Below are positions 1-5,981 of a DNA stretch of 6,458 nt, piece by piece. The translations under genes were made by a program, and so were the position numbers. Under the pieces are notes generated by a model. It saw only the letters and a list, made by a program, of their open reading frames with translations. It searched no databases and was not told the DNA's origin. The DNA is from Actinomycetota bacterium (lineage in GTDB: Bacteria; Actinomycetota; Actinomycetes; Nanopelagicales; Nanopelagicaceae), in the NCBI GenBank assembly GCA_947380835.1, contig CANCSL010000058.1:1-6458 (forward strand), read 5' to 3'. Within the stretch, counting starts at the first letter, position 1. Each line of letters begins with the position of its first letter.

Positions 1-201
1 CAGACCCGCCAAGTCGTTTGTGGGATCCCCATTGAAAAACCGATCGGTCATCACGAAATAAATTGATTGAGTACTGAGGGCACCTCTGGCAACTGGCTTG
101 GCAAGTGAGGTTAGTGAGTCGGATGCGAAGCTTGAATTAGTAATAGCGATCGCTAAAACCGCTATCGCTAATCCAAAACGAGCTCTTACTTTAATTTCCA
201 T
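1..201 (-). CDS. Secreted GH13 alpha-amylase, N-terminal 67 residues (cut by window edge)
   Basis: Only the start of this gene is visible; it runs off the low-coordinate end. The product begins MEIKVRARFG, with a basic n-region (K4, R6, R8), a hydrophobic core at about residues 9-20 (FGLAIAVLAIAI) and a small-residue cleavage zone. Signal peptidase I would plausibly cut after A26 (S24-F25-A26). The mature part then reads SIYFVMTDRFFNGDPTND (residues 46-63), the typical first beta-strand of the GH13 catalytic barrel in secreted alpha-amylases and pullulanase-like enzymes. The predicted role is extracellular hydrolysis of starch or glycogen to maltodextrins. ATG at 201 is the only sensible start: I found no in-frame start codon in the short stretch upstream that I read, and the next in-frame Met is residue 51, inside the barrel strand. 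The start lies in the last codons of the upstream GH13 gene (16-bp overlap), which suggests co-transcription and translational coupling; the ribosome binding site (GGCGGAT, 216-210) is weak. The catalytic residues and exact specificity lie outside the window. Confidence 0.85.
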   Translation of the reverse strand, partial: MEIKVRARFGLAIAVLAIAITNSSFASDSLTSLAKPVARGALSTQSIYFVMTDRFFNGDPTNDLAGL

Positions 202-1997
202 ATACCCACATCCGCCGAGGTTGTGACGAAGCGAATCGAACTTCCTCGGGCACTTGGTCCGTAAAGATTTTTCTCAACTTCATATCCCAGAGGGGCAAGG
301 TCAATTCCAATATCGGCGGGGCTACGAGTGACGACTACCAAGATTGTTTCTTTTTTACTTTCACGTAAGAAGGAAACATAGTCATTGTTAATTTCGACCC
401 AGCGCAGTCCACCATATGCCAAGGCGTCTGAAGTTCGTCGGATTGCCACCAACCGCTTCACCCGATCGAAGAATTCATGATCCCAATCAGATCGATCTTC
501 CCAATTGATAGTTCGCCGGGCATCTTCGCCCCAGGCTCCCCGTAGTCCAATTTCATCTCCGGCAAAAATGGATGGAACTCCTGGATAGGTGAGGAGCAAT
601 CCCATGCCGGCAAAGTGGCGGTCAACATTTCCCCCAACCACATTTCGGAACCGAGCAGTGTCATGCGAGTTCAGTAGCAACATGCTGGCCAAAAGTCCGC
701 GCCATGGAATGCCGGCATTGAAATTCTTCATGGCCGCCACCATCTCACTACCCGAAAAGCGAGGAAGGGACGTTGGCAAACCAAAGAATCCACCTTCAAC
801 TTGGGGATTTTCTTGCAGCCAGCCCCAGAGTGGGCGCATAAAACCGTTGTAGTTCATGGTTCCGTGCCAACCAAAGCCATCGAGATCTGAAGGAAAGTGA
901 TCTGCATTCTCGGCGACCAACCAAGCATCTGGATTCACGTCATCCATTGCTTTGCGAATTCCGCGCATCACCATTTGGTTGAGATCTTGATCTTTGAAGC
1001 GACCTGTCATGTTTCCGACATCGATGCGCCAACCGGCCATGGCGAAAGGTGGACGAAGCCACTTTCGAACGATGGAAGCTTCACCTTCATACATGGCGTT
1101 GCGAAGTCCTTTAGAGGCGTAGTTGAGCTTTGGCAATGAAGCCAAACCCCACCAACCTTCATATCCATGCTTGATGGATTTATCCCAGTAAAAATATGAG
1201 CGTTCTTTCGACTCGGGATTAGCAAGCGCCTTCTGGATCCACGGATGCCCGGCCCCACAATGGTTGGTCGTGAGGTCTCCCATAATGCGAATGCCCTTTT
1301 TATTCGCCTTGTTGGCCAGCTCTAGCAAAGCCTCATTCCCACCTAATAGAGGATCAACATGATCGAAACTGCTGGCATCGTAGCGATGCGTCGAATTCGC
1401 AGGAAAGAACGGAGTGAAGTAGATCCCAGAGGCTCCCAATCCGGTGATGTGGTCCAAGTGTTCAGTTACGCCATTCAGGTCGCCACCAAAGTATTCAATC
1501 CCAGTCGTCTTATCCCGGCCTTTAGGGAGGTCGTTCCAAGCACGAGGAACGAATTTGCTCGGCACGTTTCGTTTCTTTCCTGAGGAAGCGAATCGATCCG
1601 GAAATATTTGGTAGAAAACAGATTTGTTGATCCACTGTGGATACTTAGGTTTTGCGAAAATTTGGAAGTCGTTAGCACTTGAAACTTCGTGGGAAAAGAG
1701 ACCGGCAGCGTTGAGCCACTCGTATTTGTTCTTTCCAACCAGAAGGAATCGATAGCTAGCAGACGGGTTCATCACCATAACTTTGGCGCTCCACCAATTC
1801 TCGTGCTTGGCAGAAGTTTTTATCTTGAGATCGAATGTGCGTGGTTCGCCATCGTGATAGATGCGAATCATCACTCCAGTGATGGGATACGCCTTCGGGA
1901 TGCGAACCTTAAATTCGACCTTTTCGCCGATCTTCGGTGCGCTATTGCTGACATAAAGATCGCTGCCATCGTGGTGCGGCAAAAGTGAATGGGTCAC
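186..1997 (-). CDS. Cytoplasmic GH13 glycosidase, neopullulanase/cyclomaltodextrinase/MalZ type
   Basis: A 603-residue alpha-glucan hydrolase without a signal peptide, so it probably acts in the cytoplasm on imported maltodextrins. Residues about 10-115 look like the N-terminal beta-sandwich of the neopullulanase/MalZ group. The barrel begins at VFYQIFPDRF (127-136), with GGDLNG at 171-176. The GH13 motifs are complete: region I DLTTNH (D241, N245, H246), region II GWRID (nucleophile D326), region III AEN (acid/base E363) and region IV NSHD (D446, transition-state stabiliser). Region V reads LPKLN (288-292), close to the MPKLN signature of the neopullulanase subfamily. Residues about 525-603 form the C-terminal beta-domain. 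The length matches E. coli MalZ (about 605). The start is GTG at 1997, 2 nt after the malG stop, with AAGGA (2007-2003) inside the last malG codons. The ATG at 1999 is immediately followed by TGA and cannot be the start. The choice between cyclomaltodextrinase, neopullulanase and maltodextrin glucosidase cannot be settled from sequence. Confidence 0.92.
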   Translation of the reverse strand: MTHSLLPHHDGSDLYVSNSAPKIGEKVEFKVRIPKAYPITGVMIRIYHDGEPRTFDLKIKTSAKHENWWSAKVMVMNPSASYRFLLVGKNKYEWLNAAGLFSHEVSSANDFQIFAKPKYPQWINKSVFYQIFPDRFASSGKKRNVPSKFVPRAWNDLPKGRDKTTGIEYFGGDLNGVTEHLDHITGLGASGIYFTPFFPANSTHRYDASSFDHVDPLLGGNEALLELANKANKKGIRIMGDLTTNHCGAGHPWIQKALANPESKERSYFYWDKSIKHGYEGWWGLASLPKLNYASKGLRNAMYEGEASIVRKWLRPPFAMAGWRIDVGNMTGRFKDQDLNQMVMRGIRKAMDDVNPDAWLVAENADHFPSDLDGFGWHGTMNYNGFMRPLWGWLQENPQVEGGFFGLPTSLPRFSGSEMVAAMKNFNAGIPWRGLLASMLLLNSHDTARFRNVVGGNVDRHFAGMGLLLTYPGVPSIFAGDEIGLRGAWGEDARRTINWEDRSDWDHEFFDRVKRLVAIRRTSDALAYGGLRWVEINNDYVSFLRESKKETILVVVTRSPADIGIDLAPLGYEVEKNLYGPSARGSSIRFVTTSADVGIWKLK

Positions 1998-1999
1998 AT

Positions 2000-2842
2000 T
2001 TATCCTTTAGTTGCTCCTTGTGTGAGTCCGCCGATAATAAACCGTTGTAGCGAAAGAAACACGATAACCAGCGGAATGGCAGCCAAAAGTGAGCCTGCCG
2101 CGAACGGACCCCAGTTTTGACCGAACTGAGCCCCGACAAATTGCTGAAGTCCAACGGCAACGGTACGTCGATTAATGTCTTGCAAGAAGAGCGAAGCCAG
2201 AACAAACTCATTGAATGTTCCGATGAAGGAGAGTAGGGCGGTGACTGCCAAGACCGGTGCAGCCAATGGGAAGAAGATCAGCCAATACACCTGGACAGTG
2301 CTGGCGCCATCGATACGAGCGGCTTCATCTAGTTCCATGGGAATGGTGTCGATATAGCCTTTGAGCAGCCATGCATTAACGCCCATTGACCCGCCGAGAT
2401 AGATCAAAAGCAATCCGCCCAGGCTGCCCAAACCAATGGATGGGAAAACGGTGTAAACCCGTTCCATCATCACGTAAATGGCTGCAAGGGCTAAGAACGA
2501 AGGAAAGACTTGAATGAGTAGAAGCGTTTGCAAACCAGCTTTACGTCCTTTAAAGCGCATGCGGCTGAAAGCAAATGCTGAAGCAGCCCCGATAAATACC
2601 GAGATGATCGCATTGGCGGTTGCGATAATCAGAGAGTTACGAATCCAGGTCGTGTAAGGAACGGCTGGATTATTGAAGAGCGCTTTGTAGTTGACCCAGC
2701 TGAGGTTTGACGGAATTAAAGAAGAAGAAGCCAAAGATCCCGTAGAGTTAAACGAGCTTTCGATAACAACGTAAATGGGGAAAAGAGTGAAGACAATCAA
2801 AACCCATATATAAGCGTGTCGCCATAAGTTCTTGGTTTTCAT
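2000..2842 (-). CDS. malG: Maltodextrin ABC transporter permease MalG
   Basis: A 280-residue inner-membrane permease of the binding-protein-dependent (MetI-like) family. It would pair with MalF to form the channel for maltose and maltodextrins. About six membrane segments are visible, near residues 11-31, 68-93, 104-126, 137-160, 193-216 and 247-268. The cytoplasmic EAA loop that docks with the ATPase is clear: EAARIDGA (173-180) followed by FFP (190-192). The C-terminus, GGLTQGATKG, closely resembles the end of E. coli MalG (recalled as GLTAGGVKG), a tail that reaches into the transporter core in that protein. FARMRF-like residues after TM2 (FSRMRF, 92-97) also match MalG. The ATG start at 2842 shares its A with the malF stop (TAATG), with GGATGG (2854-2849) as ribosome binding site 6 nt upstream, so translation is probably coupled. 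The length is close to the usual MalG (about 280-296). Confidence 0.94.
   Translation of the reverse strand: MKTKNLWRHAYIWVLIVFTLFPIYVVIESSFNSTGSLASSSLIPSNLSWVNYKALFNNPAVPYTTWIRNSLIIATANAIISVFIGAASAFAFSRMRFKGRKAGLQTLLLIQVFPSFLALAAIYVMMERVYTVFPSIGLGSLGGLLLIYLGGSMGVNAWLLKGYIDTIPMELDEAARIDGASTVQVYWLIFFPLAAPVLAVTALLSFIGTFNEFVLASLFLQDINRRTVAVGLQQFVGAQFGQNWGPFAAGSLLAAIPLVIVFLSLQRFIIGGLTQGATKG
2003..2007 (-). promoter_or_regulatory. Ribosome binding site that fixes the GTG start of the cytoplasmic GH13 gene
   Basis: AAGGA on the minus strand lies 5 nt before the GTG at 1997. It sits within the final Lys-Gly codons of malG (ACT AAA GGA TAA). The nearby ATG at 1999-1997 is followed directly by TGA, so it encodes only a start-stop pair. 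This leaves GTG as the real start and points to coupled translation from malG. Confidence 0.7.
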
Positions 2843-4383
2843 TAGAAACCATCCAATACTTTAGAACGGCGCAAGCTCCATATCGAAAGGCTTCCGACAA
2901 TAAAGAACATGATCATTGAGATCGCGCATGCCAGGCCCAAGTTCTGCTCGTTGGACCCAAATGCGGTTTTATAGGTGTAAGTAATCAAAATATCCGTGGC
3001 TCCTGCGGTTTTTCCATGCAGAACATCTGTCGGACCACCGCCGGTCAGCAGGTAAATCAAGTTAAAGTTATTGAAGTTAAAGGCGAAAGAGGAAATAAGG
3101 AGTGGGGACAAGATTTGGAGCATTAGCGGCAACTTGATGAGGCGCAAAATTTGGCGAGGCTTGGCTCCATCAATCGACGCAGCTTCTTCAAGTTCCGCCG
3201 GAATCGCTTGGAGCGCACCCGTGGAGATCAAGTAAAAGTAGGGGAAACCCAACCAAAGGTTGACCAACAAAATAACGCCTTTTGCCAACCACGGACTATT
3301 AAACCAATCGATATTGGTATGAAAGAGGCCATTTATTGCACCAAACTGTCTATTAAACAATCCGTTCCAGATCAGGATCGACATGAAAGACGGGATGGCA
3401 TAAGGCAAAATGAGAATCGATCGATAGAACCGTCGAAGCGCCAATTTCTTGTCCAAGGCAAGGGCCAACAAAAATCCGACCCCGAACATCATCACTACGG
3501 TAATGAAAGCGAAGGAAACCGTCCAGATAAAGACCCCAATAAATGGCCCGCGGACAGTGGAATCGCTAAAGAGGTGGATGTAGTTACCAAAATTGTTGAA
3601 GGCACGCCATCCCGGTAATAACTTGTCAGTCTTGTCGGCAATGTTGGCGTAATTTCCGTCGTGGTTGTCCTTGTACGTCTTGCCGAGGGAAACATTTTTA
3701 AGGGTATCCGTTGCTTTGTCATACACGAATGATTGGGTCAGGCGGACCGCTACATCTGCAGATTGCGGAGCAGCGAATGAGCCATCACCTAACGGAAACT
3801 TTAGGGTGGAGATCAGGCTATCGGCGCCGGCAGTCTCTTCAGGCGTCAGCGCGTGAAAGCCGGGGGCGGTGTCAGCAATGCCGTATGTATTCATTTTGAA
3901 CTGACCGGCGACCAGTTTGGTTGTGCCCTTTTCGGTGCCAATGAATACGTCATGAGTGACTTGATCGGTTAACAACGCCGCATAGTTGCCATCTTTTTTA
4001 CCCAAAATCATGTCGTAGGTCGTATTGGCTGCATCTGGAGCCAGACCAGTCTGAAGCAATTGAGTAATCGCCTGGCCTTTGCTGATTTCGTTGCCCGTTT
4101 TGTAATTGAACGCCGACATAGACACGGTGTAAAGAATTGGCACAACAACAAAAACCACGAGCAGAACTAAGCCTGGGAAGAGGAATTTAAACGGAAGGGT
4201 AAATTTGGCAAAATATACAAAGTTAGTAGCAATCAGGACCGCGGCGATGACGGCAGCCAGCGGAGTCGCATGCTTATGCGTTGAAGCGAAAAACATCGAG
4301 ATCAATACGGCATCAACGATGGCGACAAAAGAAATCTTAAAAATCTGAGCGGGAAGTCCTGTGAAGCCGGCTAAGCGATTCAC
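2842..4383 (-). CDS. malF: Maltodextrin ABC transporter permease MalF with large extracytoplasmic insert
   Basis: A 513-residue permease with the E. coli MalF layout of eight membrane segments: about residues 15-34, 40-59, 66-90, 280-310, 323-342, 367-391, 422-446 and 484-504. Between TM3 and TM4 lies a hydrophilic region of about 190 residues (91-278), equivalent to the E. coli P2 loop that contacts the binding protein. The core resembles MalF strongly: LPYAIPSF (326-333), GLFNRQFGAIN (341-351) and SSFAFNFNNF (431-440), the latter in the substrate-binding half of the channel. The EAA loop is EEAASIDGA (399-407) with KLP at 417-419. The start is GTG at 4383, chosen because AGGAG (4396-4392) sits 8 nt upstream and the first membrane segment follows properly. 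A terminator separates it from malE. Codon use is more mixed than in malE (AAA and AAG, many TTT), consistent with lower expression. The E. coli comparison is from memory, not an alignment. Confidence 0.94.
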   Translation of the reverse strand: MNRLAGFTGLPAQIFKISFVAIVDAVLISMFFASTHKHATPLAAVIAAVLIATNFVYFAKFTLPFKFLFPGLVLLVVFVVVPILYTVSMSAFNYKTGNEISKGQAITQLLQTGLAPDAANTTYDMILGKKDGNYAALLTDQVTHDVFIGTEKGTTKLVAGQFKMNTYGIADTAPGFHALTPEETAGADSLISTLKFPLGDGSFAAPQSADVAVRLTQSFVYDKATDTLKNVSLGKTYKDNHDGNYANIADKTDKLLPGWRAFNNFGNYIHLFSDSTVRGPFIGVFIWTVSFAFITVVMMFGVGFLLALALDKKLALRRFYRSILILPYAIPSFMSILIWNGLFNRQFGAINGLFHTNIDWFNSPWLAKGVILLVNLWLGFPYFYLISTGALQAIPAELEEAASIDGAKPRQILRLIKLPLMLQILSPLLISSFAFNFNNFNLIYLLTGGGPTDVLHGKTAGATDILITYTYKTAFGSNEQNLGLACAISMIMFFIVGSLSIWSLRRSKVLDGF

Positions 4384-4391
4384 TTAAAAGA

Positions 4392-4396
4392 CTCCT
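4392..4396 (-). promoter_or_regulatory. Ribosome binding site supporting the GTG start of malF
   Basis: AGGAG, within GAGAGGAG on the minus strand, lies 8 nt before the GTG at 4383. This is a strong match to the 16S anti-Shine-Dalgarno sequence and is the main reason to accept the GTG rather than a later start. Such a strong site on the first gene after a terminator would help translate the transcripts that read through. Confidence 0.8.
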
Positions 4397-4454
4397 CTCT
4401 TTGAGCGATAGCAAAACTTATCAAGAATGACCGTGCGGCGAAAGCAAATGCTTC

Positions 4455-4496
4455 AAAAAAGAAAACGGCCGGCGCAGATATTGCGCCAGCCGCTTT
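4455..4496 (-). terminator. Intrinsic terminator between malE and malF
   Basis: On the minus strand a stem starts at 4496: the left arm AAAGCGGCTGGCGCA pairs with TGCGCCGGCCGTTTT around the loop ATATC (4481-4477). That gives up to 15 pairs including two G-T wobbles. The tract TTTTCTTTTTT follows directly (4465-4455). It begins 27 nt after the malE stop, in the right orientation to end malE transcripts. Because malF and malG lie just downstream in the same direction, it probably ends most transcripts after malE and lets a fraction through, so that the binding protein is made in excess of the permeases. Confidence 0.88.
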
Positions 4497-4523
4497 GCTG
4501 TTTTACTAACTAGATCAATCTAA

Positions 4524-5777
4524 TTAGAGGTTTGTTGCAGCATCTGCGAAGTTCTTTGAAAGAATCGCAGCAGCAGCATCAAGTGTGGTGCTGACATCTT
4601 TGCCCTTGGTGAAGATATCGGTATAAACCGAACCAAGAACGTCGTACCAGTTAGATCCGCCAGCCTTGTCATCAAGAACTGGTGATACCTGTGGAGTACC
4701 AGTTAAAGCAGCAGTTGCAACACCGAGAGTTGAAGCATCGGTGATTTGTGCAGCGGCAACTTTGTTAGCAGCTGGACGACCAGAGAGCTTGCTCATTGCA
4801 GTCTGTCCTTCTGGGCTAGCAAACCAACCCATAACAAGCTTCTTGGCACCAAGGTCTACACCGTGGGTAGAAGCGAAGGAAGTTACATAAGCGCCTGAGT
4901 AGTTAACCCATTGCGCTCCATGTGAACCAGCGACAAGTCCTGGTGTTGCACCAATACCGAAACCAACGCCAGCCTTGGTGATGCCATCAAAGTTCCATGC
5001 TCCGGTGTTTCCGAAAGGAATCTTGCCAGCCTTGAATGCATCGCCGCAGCCATCCCATTGGAAGAAGCCGTTGCTCTTGCCATCAGCACCCAAGAGAAGG
5101 GACTTGATGTTTGACTTCAACGCAGCAGAGTTCAAAAGAACCTGGGTGTAATTAGCATTGGAACCCTTTGAAGCCCATGCTCCGCCGCCAAGTGCGGTGA
5201 GTACAGGCTGTGATCCCCATGTACCTTCAAATGCGCAGAAGCCGCCGGTGAAACCCTTGGCTACTTTGTTGGCGTTGTAGTAATCAACCATTGCCTTGAA
5301 GGTTGTTGGAGCAGATGCGCCGTAAAGCGCCTTGTTCCAGATGAAAGCAGTGGTGTCAACATCTAGAGGAACACCGTAGATCTTGCGCTGGAATGACATT
5401 GCTGAAATTCCGGCTGCTGGGATCTGAGACTTCAAGATTCCGCCGTAAGGTAGCGGAACAAACTTTCCGGACTTTCCACCTTGAGCGGCCATACCTGCAG
5501 GACCGGTCATAACATCTGGACCGCCGGCGGCAGTTGCCTTATCCCATGCACCTTGAAGTGCAGTCAAAGCTGAAAAGAACTTGACTTGAATAACATAACC
5601 TGGAGCGATGGTGGTGTTGCCATCAATCAGGGTCTTCAGTTGTGGTCCGCGTTGTTCATCGGCCCATACAACGATTGTCTTCTTTGTTGCAGCGTGAGCA
5701 CTTGGAACCAAAAGTGCTGAGGCTGCAAGGGCTACAGCAGCGATAACGCTGACCGAGCCGAAGCGCTTCTTCATCAT
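4524..5777 (-). CDS. malE: Extracellular maltodextrin-binding protein MalE (family 1 SBP)
   Basis: A 417-residue exported solute-binding protein that would capture maltodextrins and deliver them to MalFG. The signal peptide has a basic start (K3, K4, R5), a hydrophobic core at about 9-24 and a cleavage motif AHA|A after residue 29. No lipobox cysteine is present. The mature protein shows family 1 binding-protein features: KKTIVVWAD (first strand, 32-40), GGPDV (85-89), YGVPLDVDTTAFIWNK (134-149, first-lobe crossover) and GNTGAWNFDGI (256-266), which resembles the NGPWAW sugar-stacking region of MalE. The only cysteines are C181 and C244, possibly disulfide-bonded. ATG at 5777 is chosen because GGAGG (5790-5786) lies 7 nt upstream; a second ATG follows directly. 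It is the first gene after the promoter, and every lysine in the first 80 codons is AAG, which suggests high expression. The ligand is inferred mainly from neighbours; another alpha-glucoside is possible. Confidence 0.92.
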   Translation of the reverse strand: MMKKRFGSVSVIAAVALAASALLVPSAHAATKKTIVVWADEQRGPQLKTLIDGNTTIAPGYVIQVKFFSALTALQGAWDKATAAGGPDVMTGPAGMAAQGGKSGKFVPLPYGGILKSQIPAAGISAMSFQRKIYGVPLDVDTTAFIWNKALYGASAPTTFKAMVDYYNANKVAKGFTGGFCAFEGTWGSQPVLTALGGGAWASKGSNANYTQVLLNSAALKSNIKSLLLGADGKSNGFFQWDGCGDAFKAGKIPFGNTGAWNFDGITKAGVGFGIGATPGLVAGSHGAQWVNYSGAYVTSFASTHGVDLGAKKLVMGWFASPEGQTAMSKLSGRPAANKVAAAQITDASTLGVATAALTGTPQVSPVLDDKAGGSNWYDVLGSVYTDIFTKGKDVSTTLDAAAAILSKNFADAATNL

Positions 5778-5785
5778 GAATTTTC

Positions 5786-5790
5786 CTCCG
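5786..5790 (-). promoter_or_regulatory. Strong ribosome binding site of malE
   Basis: GGAGG (in ACGGAGGAAAA on the minus strand) lies 7 nt before the first ATG (5777) and 10 nt before the second (5774). The spacing favours the first ATG. The near-perfect sequence fits a highly expressed binding protein. Confidence 0.8.
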
Positions 5791-5799
5791 TGGATTTGT

Positions 5800-5818
5800 G
5801 CTGCCCGAGGGAGGCAAC
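5800..5818 (-). other. Small hairpin in the malE leader
   Basis: On the minus strand GTTGCC (5818-5813) can pair with GGCAGC (5805-5800) around a 7-nt loop TCCCTCG, with one G-T wobble. It would lie at the extreme 5' end of the transcript if the promoter assigned here is right (predicted start near 5820-5818). It could protect the 5' end of the message or be chance; it lacks any recognisable riboswitch architecture. Confidence 0.35.
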
Positions 5819-5825
5819 GGGGCTA

Positions 5826-5854
5826 ATTACACTTTACTAATAAGGCATAGGCAA
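5826..5854 (-). promoter_or_regulatory. Sigma70-type promoter of the malE operon
   Basis: On the minus strand TTGCCT (-35, 5854-5849; 4 of 6 match TTGACA) is separated by exactly 17 nt from TGTAAT (-10, 5831-5826; 5 of 6 match TATAAT). The predicted start is about 7 nt beyond the -10, giving a leader of roughly 42 nt before malE. A short inverted repeat AGGCTTGCCT (5858-5849) overlaps the -35 and could be part of an operator, but its arms are only 4 bp. I see no clear LacI-family (MalR-type) palindrome. Confidence 0.65.
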
Positions 5855-5908
5855 GCCTGCGGCGCGAGGAACCCCTCATAGATACAAGGTGTTACCAGAT
5901 TGTTATAG

Positions 5909-5963
5909 AAAAAGGCTCAAAAAGCCCCGATTTTGGCTGAAAATCGGAGATCCCTGAGCCTTT
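5909..5963 (-). terminator. Nested-hairpin terminator after citrate synthase
   Basis: The outer stem on the minus strand is AAAGGCTCA (5963-5955) with TGAGCCTTT (5919-5911), both 9 bp and perfect. Inside it an 8-bp perfect stem, CCGATTTT (5947-5940) with AAAATCGG (5934-5927), closes a CAGCC loop. The run TTTTT (5913-5909) follows the outer arm. The structure begins 18 nt after the citrate synthase stop, so it most likely ends that transcript and insulates the malE promoter downstream. The inner stem lacks its own long T-run, and the U-tract of the outer stem is short, so efficiency is uncertain. Confidence 0.75.
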
Positions 5964-5981
5964 ATAAAATAATTATTTGGA

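Noticed and set aside
144..170. Palindrome TAGCGATCGCTA with a second ATCGCTA copy nearby
   Set aside because: It lies in the Ala-Ile-rich signal peptide of the amylase, where repeated GCG, ATC and GCT codons readily make such patterns; no promoter or operator context is present.
3416..3425. ATCGATCGAT palindrome within malF
   Set aside because: Short, coding, and explained by the codons of a conserved permease segment; no partner copies were seen nearby.
3151..3618. Long plus-strand open frame (155 codons) opposite malF
   Set aside because: It is very rich in charged residues with no recognisable domain and lies fully antisense to a well-supported permease; it is a shadow of malF codon structure.
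4384..4454. Possible separate promoter for malF, with TTGCTT and TTGATA or GATAAG as boxes
   Set aside because: The candidate -10 boxes match poorly or the spacing is too long (19 nt), so there is no convincing promoter; read-through from malE is the simpler view.
5778..5908. Riboswitch in the malE leader
   Set aside because: The predicted leader is only about 42 nt with one 6-bp hairpin, too short and simple for a known riboswitch class.
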